A model generated the notes under the pieces. It was given only the letters and a program-made list of their open reading frames with translations, had not been told where the DNA came from and did not search any database. From Gorsachius magnificus (lineage: Eukaryota; Chordata; Aves; Pelecaniformes; Ardeidae), in contig CM067081.1 in assembly GCA_034008185.1 (NCBI GenBank), positions 15,189,821-15,253,820 of the forward strand: a stretch of DNA of 64,000 nucleotides, in the 5' to 3' direction. Shown here piece after piece: positions 26,501-41,500 of the stretch. The first letter of the stretch is position 1. Every line of letters starts with the position of its first letter. The position numbers and the translations under genes are program-made.

Positions 26501-29500
26501 TATGCTATCTTTCCAACAATCATGTTACTATTTAAATATAATGATTTATTTGGCCTGTTTAAAATTGTATCTGGCTACCTATGAAATTCTAAAATAACTA
26601 GCAGACAGTATGACTATCAATATTTCTTAAGTAAATTAAGCATGAGGACAGACCAATTTGTTTCTTTCAAATTTGTTTTTCTTTTAAGTTATTGTTCCTG
26701 ATTTTAAAGAACTTAAATAAATTTTGCTTGTATTGATGTGGAGTTTCCAACAGAAAACTGAATGTAGAAGTTGGGGCAGTGCAGAGAAGCCTTTTATGCA
26801 GAGTAAATTACCTCTGATGGAGAAGCAGTTTTGTACTAGACCTACTGAAATACCAGCTGAACAGACACAGCCAACACAGCCAAAAAGGACAAACAGAAGA
26901 AGGCTGTAACCTTCTGGTTGAGGTTAGCTCTTAGTTTATTGTTTAATTCTGAAGGACTCACTTAGGAAGAGCCTGTCATAACTGTATTAAAATGGAATCT
27001 TTTTAATGAAATTAGTTTCCAGCAGAGCAGAAAGTTAAATTCAGCTGATACCCTGACACTCTTTTGAGCACAAACTTCAATGATACTTCCAAATTTCACT
27101 TGAAGAGAATGAAAAAAGTATACTTTTATGCTGTAGTGTAATATTCATAATTTGTGATTGATTTTAATTTTAAATAAGTAAGCAAAGCCAAATAAGTACA
27201 TAAGTAAGAAGAAATCAAAGCTAATTTTCACATATCCTTTCATATATCCCAGGTTTACCCTGTAAGGTTTAACTTCAAAAGCCTGACTGTTTGTGCACAT
27301 CATCCTCTATTTATTTCTGTATTTTCAGTTTCTTACCAGTACCTAGCATGAAAGCATGAAAACCAAAACCAAAAGTATTTATTTTGAAAGCAACAAAATG
27401 GATCAAAAAAGTACAGATGAACTACAGAAGTACCAGCATCATGGATATTTCCTTCATGGAATATTCTGGATTCCTTCATGGAATATTCTGGATGCGGACT
27501 TCCAAATACGACAGACATCAATACCAAACCTTTTAATTTTTCACTAATTTCTAGATCAGTATTACTCTGAGTTAGCCATCTGATGTCACCAGCAGCAAAC
27601 AAATCTGATGATTATTCTGCTCAGATGCTGTTACTCAGCTTTCATTGTAACCTTATTCTGTCCTTTCTCTGCACATGGTAAAATGAGTAACTGTTCACCA
27701 GTTACTTTTCTCCACAGAAGAAAGACAAACTGAAAACAAATCCTCAGATGAAAATGAAGGAGAAAGAACATTCTATTCCAACAAAAGAGCAGAGCTAGTG
27801 CTAAACTATGTGAAACAATGTATTTATCGCTGTGCTTTTTTTTAGATAGTTAAATTTACTTCTTACCCATACTTTCAAGAGCAACTTGTTTGGTTTTAGT
27901 GAAAGAAACCTGATTGCCTGAAATTCATATTTATAAGTTTCTTTTTTTTTTTTTTTTTTGGCAAACAACAGGTCGATCAGTGGCCTCATGCATTGCCTGG
28001 CATTTAAAAAGTATTTAGTAATGCAGTAAATTAGAAGAAATTCTCATTTACTTTCTCTCATTAATTCTAATCCTGGATTCCTTCTTACACAAAACATTAT
28101 CAAAAGCAACCAAATGAATAAAAAATCTGTCTTGCTTTTGGCAGCAGACCAGGAAGTAAAACACTTATTTTGAACGCATCTTCCTTGGGTTTATTTGCAG
28201 TTTTTCCTCGTCTTGCTTTGCCTTTATTAGCTCCAAAAGCACTCGATCTTTTGATAAGCAACAACAGTTTTAAAACACTGTTAGTTTAACTAAAATCTAT
28301 GAAGTATCAGATGATCTCTGCACTGTGGCATTCTGAAGCTTTAATATATGGTTAATTTACAAAGGAATGCTTAAGCATAGGTTAAGTTTTGTTTGTGGGT
28401 GTCTTGGTTTTGAGGGTTTTCTTTGGTCCCCTGAAAGGTATCTCTTCTGGATCTCTTTTCCAGGGAATCTTTTGAGTCTACACAACATGGTCTGAGTCCA
28501 TATAACCCATGTCCATTGCAAGACCAAAAAATGGACTATGTATTTCCAGTATGGCACTAAATGCTCACAAGCAGCTCACAATGCTATAGGCATTCAAGTT
28601 GCACTTTTCCCCCTGTAAAGACATAGAAAAATGCTGATCTACCAAAGCCAATGCCATATCGTGAAATATTACTCTTCAAGCACTCAGAGAACACTGTTTC
28701 TACATTCTGGAATGATGTCAGTATTTAGAATTCACTCTTGGTATCAGTATGTGATTTCAGTACTCAACACCCAAGTGCATGCTCTAACTGCTAAAGGAGG
28801 CTAAGGAGCTTGGGTAGAAGCAGTAATGGCAACACCGTTCCTGCTAAAACAGGAAATTATCTGGAAAAACAGAAGTTAATAGCTTGATTTATACTGACAC
28901 ACATTTAAATAGCCTATATTATTTGTATAATAGTGTTTAAAAATTATGCATCTAAGATTAACCATTACAAATCAAGGGTGCAATGCATTGTAAAATTTAA
29001 AATCTAGAGTTACACATTTAAGTTTAGCTGCAGCTCTTAAAAACCTCTTCATAACTTAGAGGTTATCAGTAGACCCAATTTCCACTTCAACTGAAAAAGC
29101 AAGAATTACTTCATCATTACGTAACAGCTCACAACCTGCTTATTGTAAGCCCGAGACTGAATAAAAATTTGTCACATTTGCAAAACAGATTGTAAATTAA
29201 TCACAATTATGAAAACTACTCTTCAATGTTCAGATGTTCTAGGGTTTAAGATTAGACATGATTAAATAATCTCTCTGTCCAGCGTATACCATGGAAGAAA
29301 TGAAGTCTGTTATTGGAATTTAGGCACAGTAAGAATTTGCTTTCATCTTCAAAAAGCGAGTATTATTTCATTCCTATTTATTTCAAAAATTGTATTTAAA
29401 AATGTAATAATGACCAATTACTTAATCTTTATTATGTCTTCACCTAGTCTGTTTCTTCCACAAAGCCTCCATGATACTAGCATAAAAAAAAGAAGCAAGA

Positions 29501-32500
29501 AAAAGCCCAAACCCTGCCAACCCAACCCTCCCATGAGATTATGGTGATAAAATCTCAGGCACTTCCTGATTCTTACAATCAACCACTTCCTTGTTTTCAA
29601 GACTATAAAAAAGCCACAGTCATATACTGAGCCTCAATCACACCTTCATGTGAGTTTTCCACTCTACTTGCCTCTATTCAGTCTCTCCCTAACACTTCCC
29701 ATCCCAAAGTATATTCTGTTCATTCCGATTCAGCTGCAACTTATTTGGAAAACACGTAAGGTTCAATTATATAGTATTTTTCATAGTCTCACCTGTCAGG
29801 GATTTTTTTATTATCTCAGTCATCTGAATTGATCTCATATCTATAGGTAAATCTGAGTCAATGTTCTCATCTGAAAACATTTCTACCATTATGCAGACCC
29901 AGGTTCTGAGAAACTGCTACTTGCTTGACATTAACATGTCAGTGGCAGCCCCCACCTGAAGGGCAGTTTATGTAAGAAATGGAAAACATGCCAGATACTT
30001 GGTTAATTTCAAAACTATAGGACAATATTTAGTTTGATGAAGCTGTTTGGAGTGTTTTCTTTGGATGCTAAAACATTTATTTGAAAATAACATTTGCTGT
30101 ATCGCAGTCTTTACGATCTTCTGTATTTTTTCAATACATGAGCATTGCAGTTATATTAAATGCATGTACTAATGAAGTATCCAAAGACCCTTGTCAAGAT
30201 AAAATTCCTGTTCAATTAGAAGCTCGTCATTCAGTATCTTTTATATGACTACTGTACTTATAACCAGGAAAAAAACCCAGAAAAAAAGGACAGTAGTCTA
30301 ATCACTAGATCGCAGGTCAGAAAATAAGATTGGTATTTGTGTTTCTTACAAAAATATGAATCTGGCAACTTTCTGGCAACTGCCACCTTCTCAGAAGTCT
30401 TCAGCCGATATTAAGTTTCCTATACATGTTTACTTTTTACGTCTTTTTGAAAGTGCACATTGTACCTCGCTCCCAACATATCAACTTATCAGCTTCTGAC
30501 CCAGATTTGCTTGAGACTATGGAGAAAATAGGGAGACATTTTCATCTGTTACTCATGTTTCAGGTTCTTGTAGGGTAGCATTTTTCCTAACCTACATCAA
30601 AGTCCATCAGTGTTAGCAAAGGTGGATGCAAACAGGCAAATACAATTTTAAGTACTGTAATGACTATTGCTATACTGGCAGATTTATATCAGAAAGTCAT
30701 CAACATGCCAGTGTTACACACACACAAATACAATCACAAGTTTTGCTATGAGTAAAGCTGCACAGATAGTACTCGAGCACTGAGATATTTTAATCCAAAT
30801 ACTGCTAGAAGTAGCACACACAGTGTCTTTATAAAAATGCACTATTAACTTGCTCACTGACATGCTGTAAGTCACTTAAAATCACTTGAGTAAACCAAAG
30901 AGTTGTGGAGATTTTGCAGATGTGCAAAATATGGAAAACATAAGGCTTTATCTGCACCAGGGGTATCAGATGCAAGCAACAAGTTATTTGTGTAAGTGCA
31001 CTGTGGTGAACTGCTGCCACCCTGCACAAACGCAAAGCACTTGTTTGCAAACTCAGTTCCTCTTGTCTGCAAGCAAAGTACTTTTTCAGGTTTTTTCTCT
31101 CTCCCATATGTGATTCTGCCTCCCTGTATCACTCTTAATCGGCAATGCTTTCTTACAATGTCATCCTAACCCCATCACTGGAGGACTGTTCTTTGCAAAA
31201 CATACCATAGTGTTTTATTTAGTCCAGTTTTAGATTTCTGTCTAAAAACTGCAGATGTCTATTTCATCCCTTTGTAAATTACTTTATTGCCGAATGTCTC
31301 CTCCCAAGGTCAATTTTTTGCTTCCTGAGAGCTAGCCTCCAAGTTTTGCTCAATAATTTACTACCAATATGCTTTACCTATTACAGTATTTTTCAAAAGT
31401 ACCAATTAAATCAATAGGCTTTTAAAAAAACAAAGGAATTATTCTTTTTAACATAACTAAATTTGGAACTCTTTGCCAGGGGTTCTTGTAGAAGCCTGTA
31501 ATAAACATGGTTTCAAAATAAACAAAATGGAAAATAGGTTCACCTGTATACCTGTACTAAACATAATGGTGCAGATGTAGCTTTTGTGTAAAACTTTGAC
31601 TTCTGGAAGCTAAGACAATATACTACAGTAAGGATCAATCTGTACTTGCTCTGACAGTCAGGTTTGCTCTAACTAGGCAAACAGTCTAGCCTAGTTCATC
31701 ATCAGAAATGGGAAACACATCTAACTTGACCTTCGCTCTGATCTGTATCAACCACTCTTCTATTTTTACTGTTTCAATGTGCAAAACAGCAAACATTGAA
31801 TTTGGTTCTCACTATGTGGGTTTATGAGCTTTGGTCTTGGAGAACTAGGAATCTATACTGCACAGTTTATAATACTGAAAATACACCCATCATGTCCCTG
31901 TATGCCATTATGAGCCACTACAATCTCCAAGATTCCACACACCTCAAATAACGTTTCTTAATTATTTGATACCAGTTTCTTTTCTGTGCTAACATTTTCT
32001 CTAAAAATAAGGAAGTAGCTGAAGTGAGACTTAAGACTAACCACTTAACAAAAAATCACATCCCCCACCGACCTTACCATGCATATCTTTTATAAAAAAG
32101 TCCAGTAGTTAGTGGGGGACTCATTTTCAATTTCCTTCTTTGCCCATTGAAATAAAATTCTCATTTCCCAACTGTTAAGTAGGTGTCCTGACTACTACTC
32201 CGCAGTCTATACTGGTATAAAGACCTGCTACTGATGTGATTCTGCTTCACAGCAAAGAATTTAGGATTCAATGGACCAAAGAGGGTAAAGAATGGATTAG
32301 CAGAGTAACTTCTGAATATGTTCCATCCTGGAATCTTCTTCTAGCTGAAATAATGTGGAATTCCTTTCTTCATAATAATATAGTTCAAAGAAGTTCTTCA
32401 ATGAAGAATGATTGCATCCTAAGTCATGCAAGAGCCTGGTGGTCAGGGCTGCAAGGAGAGAAAGGTGTGTCTGACTCCCTTCAGGGGGGAGATGATGAAC

Positions 32501-35500
32501 TCAGCTTTCACACCCTGGGTGCTATGAGAGCACCAGTACAGAGAGGTACCCAGCCCTCACACCCGGGTCTTACCTTGTCTACATACTCAGTGATGGGGTT
32601 TGTGATTGTAACAGGTACCAGTAACTTCTTCATCATAGTGAAGATGGTCTTTAATTCCTTCACCTTAATTACATGTGATAAAAACAAGGGTTGACTAAAA
32701 ATGCTTCATTCAAAAAGAATGTAAAACCATAAAATGTTCACTCCTGAGACAAACCTAGTGTTTTTCTATAGTGTATTTTGCTTTGGTGAACTTTTTTTTG
32801 ATTTTGAATTATTTTTGACGTAATTCTACTTAAAACAAACATTTGATACTCTTCCACTCTGTTGTGCCGGCTTTAAGCATGTAATCTTACAGTCCTCTGT
32901 CAAGTTTTTTTGTTAAGTGGACCAAACAAAATTGGTTTCTCTAGAAGGGAAGCAGCATTTTCAAACCACCATGTATCTTGCACTGCTCTCCTTCTCTTAA
33001 ATGAGCCACTTCCAATGTTTGCAACATCCTTGACTGACTCTTTCCTTCTCTTGTATCCTGATCTCAAAATTTTCCTGCCTTTTGCTGTGAATCCTGCAAC
33101 ACCATTGGCTTTTTCCTTCCAAAATCACTTCTCCAGACAGCAACCTGAGCACATAGTTTTTATGATATCTACAAAACAGAACAATTAAATGTAGCTATCC
33201 TATTTTCATTCATTTCTGGACAGAGCTAAAAGTTACAATCCTGTCTTTTGATCTTTTTAATATCCCTATCTGTTCCATCATTTCCAACAAGAGAAAAAAA
33301 AGCAAAACCAGAAAAACAAAAAGAAGCAAAATTAAGTCCCATTTCACAGAAACTATCATCAACTGCAAAGTCAGGATTACTATTACATATTGATTTTCAG
33401 TTGGTTTGCTTAGATTGTTTACCACTGCAACATCTTGAAAGGCATGAAGTCTTTGAATCTAAATACAGGAACTGACAACAGAAAGAATTTTCCACAGCCA
33501 ATACCTTTCAATAGTAGATGCTGGCTTCTACAAGTCAGTATTTCCAGCTATTTTTATGGCACTGTGTCACAATTGCTCCTTGATCAGCATTTTTAAGTAA
33601 TTAACAACATCAGTGATACAAATATGTAAAATGATGGAACTGACAGCTTTTTTGTCACTAAGGGGTCTATTTCTTATAAATATAGAACACGGAATTTGAA
33701 CACAAAACCTACTTTAAAAGCACTCCAACACCATTCAAGCATCATTTGTTCTTCTTCTTATCCCTGAGTGACCAATATAAGAAGCATTATATTTGTATTT
33801 CAGTCATCCCATCATTCTGATTTTAGTGAAAGTATTACAGCGCATTGCCATCATAAGTTTTTTCATATATATTTTCCTCTCATCCTTTGACTTGTCCTAC
33901 AACTGAACCAGTGGGACAGGGTCACTCACTCACTCAAAGAGTAATAAAGGTAGAAAGAACAAAAACATTAGTAGCAGAAAAAGGCAATTGCAAAAAACCC
34001 CAGATATTGCTGCATGTGGATCGAAACACCCAATGGGCAACAAACTGCTAAAAAGCCATAAAGAGGGGATTCATTTCACTAGGTAGATTCTGAAGTGTGG
34101 ACATCCAGCAAAACAAGTAGCATATATTCCCTGCTTGGGCATGAGGAAAAAAAGGCACTTAAGGATGCAATTTATCTTAAGTAGTTGTCTAAATTTTGGT
34201 TCTTTAGTAGCCTACTGCACATTTAAGGTAATTAGCCAAAATATGGATGTCCACACTGGAAATGCCTACAGCTTGGTGCAGCGAATCCCATATAAAATAT
34301 TGTCTTTGAGGATAAGGGAAGATAGTATCATAACAATTGGAGAAGAATAGGGTAATATTCTGGATGTCAATGCTTGCGTGGAACTATTTCTACATTTTAA
34401 CTACAAAAGATTCCAGATTGTTGAAATGTGCTCAAATGTTAACAGACATTAAGCAGCAGCCACTTGTGAATATGCAGAAGTTGCAACTAGGTATAATCAG
34501 GAAACCTCTGAAGTGCAGCCATATATCACTACACATAATGGCAGACTGTAACATACAAATGACGGTTTGTTAAGTCTTTCCATTCAGTAGTTTCTAAAGA
34601 ACCACCTCTTCCTAGTACACCATCAGTTCTGTGGAACAGATACACAGCTTAAGGAGACGGACACCATCAAACCTAAATCTGTTTTTAGCAGATAACAGTT
34701 TGGCTATAAATACTTACATTTTATATATTATAGTATATAATTTGTTAAGTATTTTGATTCTTAAAATAAGTATTATTTATATATTATTTTATATTAATTA
34801 CTTTTATATATAATACTTTTTATATAACACTTAAAAATAAGTAATATTAAATAATTACATACCTATTATATTTCTTTTATATACTACAGAAATGTGTTAG
34901 CTACCTTGGTGATATGGGCGGGATTCATATCACCAAATGTAGACAATGTACATCCTCACCTGACTCTCCTTTATAATCAGTGCTGAGACATAATTACTGT
35001 TAGAGTACTGTTATGTTCATCCCAAGTAGATATCTAAAGTAAGTCAGTGAATTACTTCTCAAAAGCTCCTGTTTCTCTCCATTCACTGTAAAGTGAACTT
35101 AAGATGAGCAGCTCAGGTTACTCACATGGTGCACATCTGAAGTTAGAACAGAGGAGTACCCAGCAGCACTGAGCCGTCAGTGGCTGCTGCTCTTTGTAGC
35201 CTGCAGTTCAACACTACCTGAAATAGCTTCTATTCTGCCTGAGATGTTTAATGTAATATTCGATACTCTTTCTAAAATAACATACAGTTAAGCGAGAAAT
35301 TTTAGTAATTCACATTTGTAGAGCTGATTATGTCCTAAGCCGTGTCTATCAGGAAACCAGCAATAAGTCACAATGGGAGCAGTAGGAAGCCCAGCATTAG
35401 CACAACAGCCAACGTACCAGAACAAATGCAGTCTTAGCTCACTCAGTTGTTGTGCCTCATATGAATCAATTCATCAAGTTAATGTTTGTCAAATGGCTGA

Positions 35501-38500
35501 ACAACAATTAAAAAAAGTCAGAAGTGTGATGAAAATATAAAGTATGTCCTGGTACAGATTTTCTCCTTCCCCTTTTCATGATGCAAATTCTTTGTTCTCA
35601 CAAAAGTGACATTTCCTACTTTAATTTTAGGACCATCAATGAAGTAAATTTGTACATTTGAATTTGGAAATACGCTTAGCTTACTGGCCGTTAACACATT
35701 TTGGTCATGTGCAAAATAAAAGAGCTTTAATAATACTAAATGTTATAGTAAGTGAAAAGCATTTTCATCTCTCAACTTGCCGTACATATGCTTTGTATGT
35801 TTGTACATTTTCTACTTGATGAAACTTTCATCACTGTCGGGTTTACAGTACATGCTGTACCAAATTCTGATCCCAAGATCCAGCCTGGAAAGTTGGATTC
35901 AAAATTGGAAATCCCTGCAGAGTTCGAATAAGGAACTTTTTACATCCGTTCCAACACTTTCACAGCCAAAAAGGTCTCTATAGTACTGCATTGCACTCTG
36001 TTTTCAAAGAGGATTTTCTATTAGTGGTTGGCATTTTTTAAAATACTTGGCATGCTGTGCCATTTTACATTCTTCAACTATGGAAAAGCACAACTGTTTA
36101 GTCCAGCAATTTTCCTTATGCATAGTATTTCACTACTTACATAATGAATCACCCTGTCATCACAAAACTGCCTACAGATAACACGAGTCAGATAAATTTT
36201 ATCAGAAAGTTTGGCTGAAGTCATGGTCAGCCTTCTTACTGTGTAGACGTAGCTAATGTTTAATTCCTCCACCTTCCTCCACGAGTACCTCTCCATACAC
36301 AGACAGCAAAAACTCTTGTGGAAACACAACTTTCTGTCAGGTCGAGTTTGCCAAATTCAGGACTCAGAGAGAAGGAAAGTTGACACTTTGTCAGTTAAGT
36401 GTTAGCTACTGCATACGGTTAAGCTTGTTCTCTGATGCTATTACCTCTACAGCGCTTGAAGCACGTATTAAAACTAGACACATCTGCTATATCATCATTA
36501 GATCAATTTTGTAATAGGGTCCCAGGTATTTAAACAAAGCAAAAGTTAGTTTCTGACCCATCTGCTGTAATACTGTGCATTTATGTCGGCCTCAAACTCT
36601 TCAGGTTCGGGCAGCTACTTTTCATTAGATGTCAATAACATAAACAAAGTACAAAGGAAGGTAAATGCTTCATATAAATATAGAACAAAATTTTGAATGG
36701 GGACTTTATGTAAGAAACAGCACTTGAAATTGTTTTCAGGATTTAGGTAATTTTAAGTTTTCATTAGTAAAACTACTGCAAAGGAGGTGCTTTCAACAAA
36801 AAGGCAAGAATGCAGGCCACTGAGAAACCACGTCTTAGGAACAGTGTAACTCCAGAAGCCCAAAACTCTACACACTGGGCTCTTGTTCAGGACAGAAATT
36901 TTACCATGGTGTTACACAAGCATTCGGATCATGGTTGCCCTGCATGGTTTTACATCAAAGTGTCCTTAGAAGACATCATGAAATCATTTGACAATTTAAT
37001 GCTAAAAAAGTAAAAGTTCATTTCTTAATCTTCATTCTCCTAAAGCCCCATTATGAATATTATGCCTAATTTTTGTTACCATGAACTAGACATACTGGTA
37101 GCAAGTAAAAAATGCCTGATCATCAACAGCAAATTACTTTGCAAATATAGTAAATCTGCATATGGGAAAGCATTTTAATTATAATTTCCGTATGTTTTTT
37201 GGTAACTCTAAACTGCCTGTCACTGTCAGCTCACTGAGAGGAACGGCACTACCCCATCAGCATACTGAATCCAATTTTGTCCTTTCCAATTTCTTAACTG
37301 AATATAAATAACAATATTTTTTTTTTATTTTTATTATAGCCTAAGGAGATCTTTAAAGCATTTTTAAAAAGCCTTGTAATTTGTTTGTACAGTAAGAGAA
37401 TCATTAGACTAGTAAATCAGTTCTTTGTAAGGGATGAACGGAAAATGTAGAACCTCTAAATGCAAATAAATGTTTCTAAAAAAAAAAAATCAGTATTTTT
37501 GTCCCTCAGCTACATTTTCTCCTCCCCACTTTCAGCATTAACTTTTTTTGTATCTGCTATACTAGACTTCCCCCAAAAAAGGACTTGCACTTTTGGTTAA
37601 CCTACTTCAGGATTCTGCTTAAAGTAAAATACACTTCTTATATTAACACCATCCTTTTCTTTATATATATAGGCACATATGGGGAGCCAAGATCCCAAAA
37701 GACAGAAAAAATCTACCAAATCATACATATTTAAGAATTTATTGCCAACAAACATTCTAAAATAATTTAATTCTAAATCTACACTTTCATCTTTGTGGTC
37801 CTCATACAGGTCTGACCCCCCGTTAAGCTCTGTGCATATCTACTAGGTATATTCAAATATATGATTAAATCATACTTAGTATAGAAACATTTCTAGGTTC
37901 ACCTATAGAGTTTTAGATGATTGTTCAGTTCAGTTCAGTCTAACCATTTTAAATGAGCTCTGGTTTTATTTCAAAAAGAGCAGAAATCAAAAATGGAGTT
38001 TTCTGGATAACGTAAGAGTCCATTTTATCCCAAAAGAAGCATTTAACTATTAGACTGTTTTCCACACAATAGAGGAGAGTAAAATAAGTGGTACATAATA
38101 GGAAAATTTCTGTGAAAAAAATTACATAGGCTATCAGATTTGAAACAGCCAACATAGCTGATATTACAGAAATAATTAAAATATAGACATTTTCCAAAAA
38201 ATTTAATACCACTACATTACGTATCTTGTTATCTACACACTTGAAAACCTCAGAACATATGAAAAAGATCTTGAAATATAGAAAATTCAAGAAGTAGCAA
38301 AAGCCATCTATTTCCAATCATGTTTTAATTTCTCATAGTGATCAGTACTTTAAGGAAAATATACGAAAAGTAGAGTTTTGATAGTGAATTCTCACTCACA
38401 AAGTTTAACATCTTATATGCACGAATTATTATTAAAAAACCGCAGACATCTGTAGTAGCACTAAAAATTTAAGAAAGTAAATAATGTATTCCCACTCAAA

Positions 38501-41500
38501 GAAATGATGGGCATTTTACGTAAGGAAAAAAAGTCTCAAATTTATACAACTGCCACTGAGAATTTTTACACACTATTTTCTAGTGCATTTACAATAAAAA
38601 TATTCTGGTTTTTCTTACAGAGGAGTAACTTGTCACCTTTATTTCTGATAAGAAATAACCAAAAAAGTACTTTGTCTAAAAGAAATCAAGTATCTATCCA
38701 AAAATGGAATTACTTCAATGCTAGTAATTGTATTAAGCTTCCATTAAAGTAAGAAGTCCAGCTCTTTAAGGAACTCTCTGTGGACTTGCACTTTCTACAC
38801 AAAAACAGGTAACTGTGTTTGTTCATCTTCCTCATGCCCACAACTGCCCATGCCTGTCATTCTTCCCCATAAGACTCAATAACCTGTATGTTTTATTATT
38901 GTAGCCAGGTAGTCTGAGGTAGTTGTCCATTCTTTGAATATTCTTACTAAAAAACCCACACTTCCTCACCATACTCTCAGTCTTTGGAATAATTTAAAAA
39001 TAGAAAGTACAAAGTTGCTATGTAAAACATAAGCATTTTGTTTGTCTAATTGTGTTGATGTCTTCTTTCTCTGTATGTCTATATTCTTAATCTGGTAAGA
39101 TTCTGCAAATACAGACTTTGATTAAATAATCAATGAAAACAACCTTAAGATATTCCTAGTACCAATTTATATGCCTTCTTAACATTTATCATTAAACTAT
39201 TTATGCTGATCAGTAGTAAGATGGTTTTGAGCAGGTTCACCTACTGCACAAACACAACTGGATACTAGTCAGGAAAGAGATGAAATTCAAAAGTGGTGGC
39301 ATCATATTAAAAAAAAAATTACAATATTACTGTATAGGTGAGAAGTGATTAATAAAACTGATTTTAAAATATGGGGCTCATAAGTTCCACTACACTCATT
39401 CTTAAGACTTCAACTCCGCCTGATTTACCAAAATAACCAAAGCAAAAAATGTGAAGCCAAGAGACCAGTTAACACAGTCAATGAAACTCAAATGCATTCC
39501 AAGTGACTTAAGAGACAAGTGTCGTCCCTGCAACATAGCACGTATGTTTCTAATGGCTTGCTCATGAATGCCACTAAATGTATTAGAAAGAATGAGGCAC
39601 TGGCTCAAAAGTTCATCTAGCCCACCTAGTCTAGTGTAATCACTTTGCAAGTACCTAGTATATTAAAGAACAAGAGCATATGCTTGAAGTAGAGAGCAAC
39701 AGCACACGGAAACAAAAAATCTAACTACATAATTTTGGTAAGCTTTTAATTTTTCAGTATTTCCCTTTTCATCTGAAGAGCAAAAAACTCTATAAAGTTC
39801 AATAAACTATGCATCACAAGAAAATACAGGATGCATTTTTTTATTTTAAGGAATCCTATGCATTGTAACAATCATTTTTTAAGTATATGGAGCAGAAATT
39901 TGACTACCCTAGTTCTGACAGGATCAGATAAAAATCAGAAAAGGAGACAAAACATAACATGTAGAAGGTTTTGTTTCACCTCTTCATCAGTTGAACTATA
40001 TAAAGAAATCTGCTCTCGTATTCATATTTAAAATCTCAGTGCGTATTTATGGACAAGGCATATAATATAATCCAAAAAGAAAAAATAAATATAGGCATTG
40101 CTACTGGTTTATTAGACCTGCAACTTGACTTACTTTAATGGCTATTTGGAACAAAAGTCAAATCCATTTATTATTATTATGACTTGAAATAGTTCAGTGA
40201 AACTTGAAATACTTCCATAAATCTCAGGAAGCCAAATTCTGCATCTTGCAAGCAAGAAAAATTCCACAACTTCGAAAACAAAATGAAGCCAAAATAAATT
40301 AGCTGCCTATCATTAGTTCATACCCACAAAATCTCCCTTGGAATAGCATTTACGCTTTCTAAAACATGTTGTATAACACACAAGATTTTTATGAAACTCT
40401 ACCTACTCAGAAAGCCTAACTGATAAACAGTAAATAATAAATAGCCAATAATGAACAAGTAACACTAGCAAAATTAATTTGAAGAAAGACTTGTTAGTAT
40501 TCACTGTAATATTTAAACAGTCGCCAAAATAAAAAACATTACTACAGTGATAACATTTTTAAACATCAGCCAGAAATAAAAGGTTTGTCCCCAGCAGTGC
40601 CTGAAGAGATGTATTTCAGACAATTAGGAACAATGGCATCATAGAGTACCTTCCATTGCCCTTTTAAAGAAGACTTTACAACTTCCACAGGTAAGTACTC
40701 CATAGTGGCAACCAGAAGCCTCATCACCGCAGATGAGACAAATCTTCTGGGGTAGCGATTCAAAACCGTATTGCGAGCTTTGGCTGGTTTCTGTATCTGG
40801 CCTTCAAAAGAAAGTAGAATTAAGAGAAATTAAATTCCCACTTTTACAACAATTAACCACTTACCTGTATTGATCTGGTTTATGATAAAAACTTTCTTTT
40901 TAAATCTGTAATCAAGCTACAGAAGGGTAAGGAAAAGATAAAGTATGACTGCCTTTCTGCTTAAGGGTCTGTCCCCACTAGGGTAAACATCTGCCTAGCC
41001 ATGAAACAGAAAAGTAGTGGGCAACAAGCACAGTAGTAATTTAATCCATTTTAGCTAAAAAAGGTACAATCTAGGAACTCCTTGTTCATCTTCCTCAGAT
41101 CAACAACTCTTGCGAGTAAAGTCACGCCGACTGATACTCTTTTCTCCTGTACATAGAACGGCACAGAGACAGGATCAAATCAAGTCAACTGAACTTCAAA
41201 AGCGCCTTTCACATGGGAAATAACCAAGTTTCATCTCAGCTAGAAAAATGTCTAGTATTTGTCCCTTCGCATTCAGCTGCAGCACTCTCATCAGTAACTA
41301 TGATGAGCGCATTGAGGAGAGTGGAAAGTACTTCCGAATTTCTCTCCAAGAAAAGAAAGATTAAACTACTTAATCATTATGTTTACAAAAATCAAGGATT
41401 TCTGTGGAAACCGTAGCATTGCATATACGGATTTTTGCATACGTTTCTAGGTAATGCACAACATCTTGGCATCACAGTAAGCCGTTTCGTTCTGACAAAT

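Larger units (their letters stand above)
26368..40649 (-). other. PGR intron 2 (about 14.3 kb)
   Basis: This separates the two zinc-finger exons, as in other steroid receptors. It is AT-rich and holds no recognisable gene. It contains a 22-bp tandem duplication near 27.45 kb, a 20-nt T run near 27.95 kb, a possible tRNA-like SINE relic near 28.78 kb and an extremely AT-rich block at 34.7-34.9 kb. No CR1 is seen. Isolated open frames here, such as 32236-32694, resemble nothing known. Confidence 0.9.

Noticed and set aside
32236..32694. 152-codon plus-strand open frame in PGR intron 2.
   Set aside because: No recognisable domain, no splice or promoter context, and composition like the surrounding AT-rich intron. 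Probably chance.
37949..38317. 122-codon hydrophobic minus-strand open frame in PGR intron 2.
   Set aside because: The hydrophobicity follows from T-rich codons in AT-rich DNA; there is no family resemblance and no supporting signals.
40566..40763. 65-codon minus-strand open frame over exon 2.
   Set aside because: It reads exon 2 in the wrong frame. The frame that gives the cysteine-rich zinc finger and fits both splice phases is the coding one.
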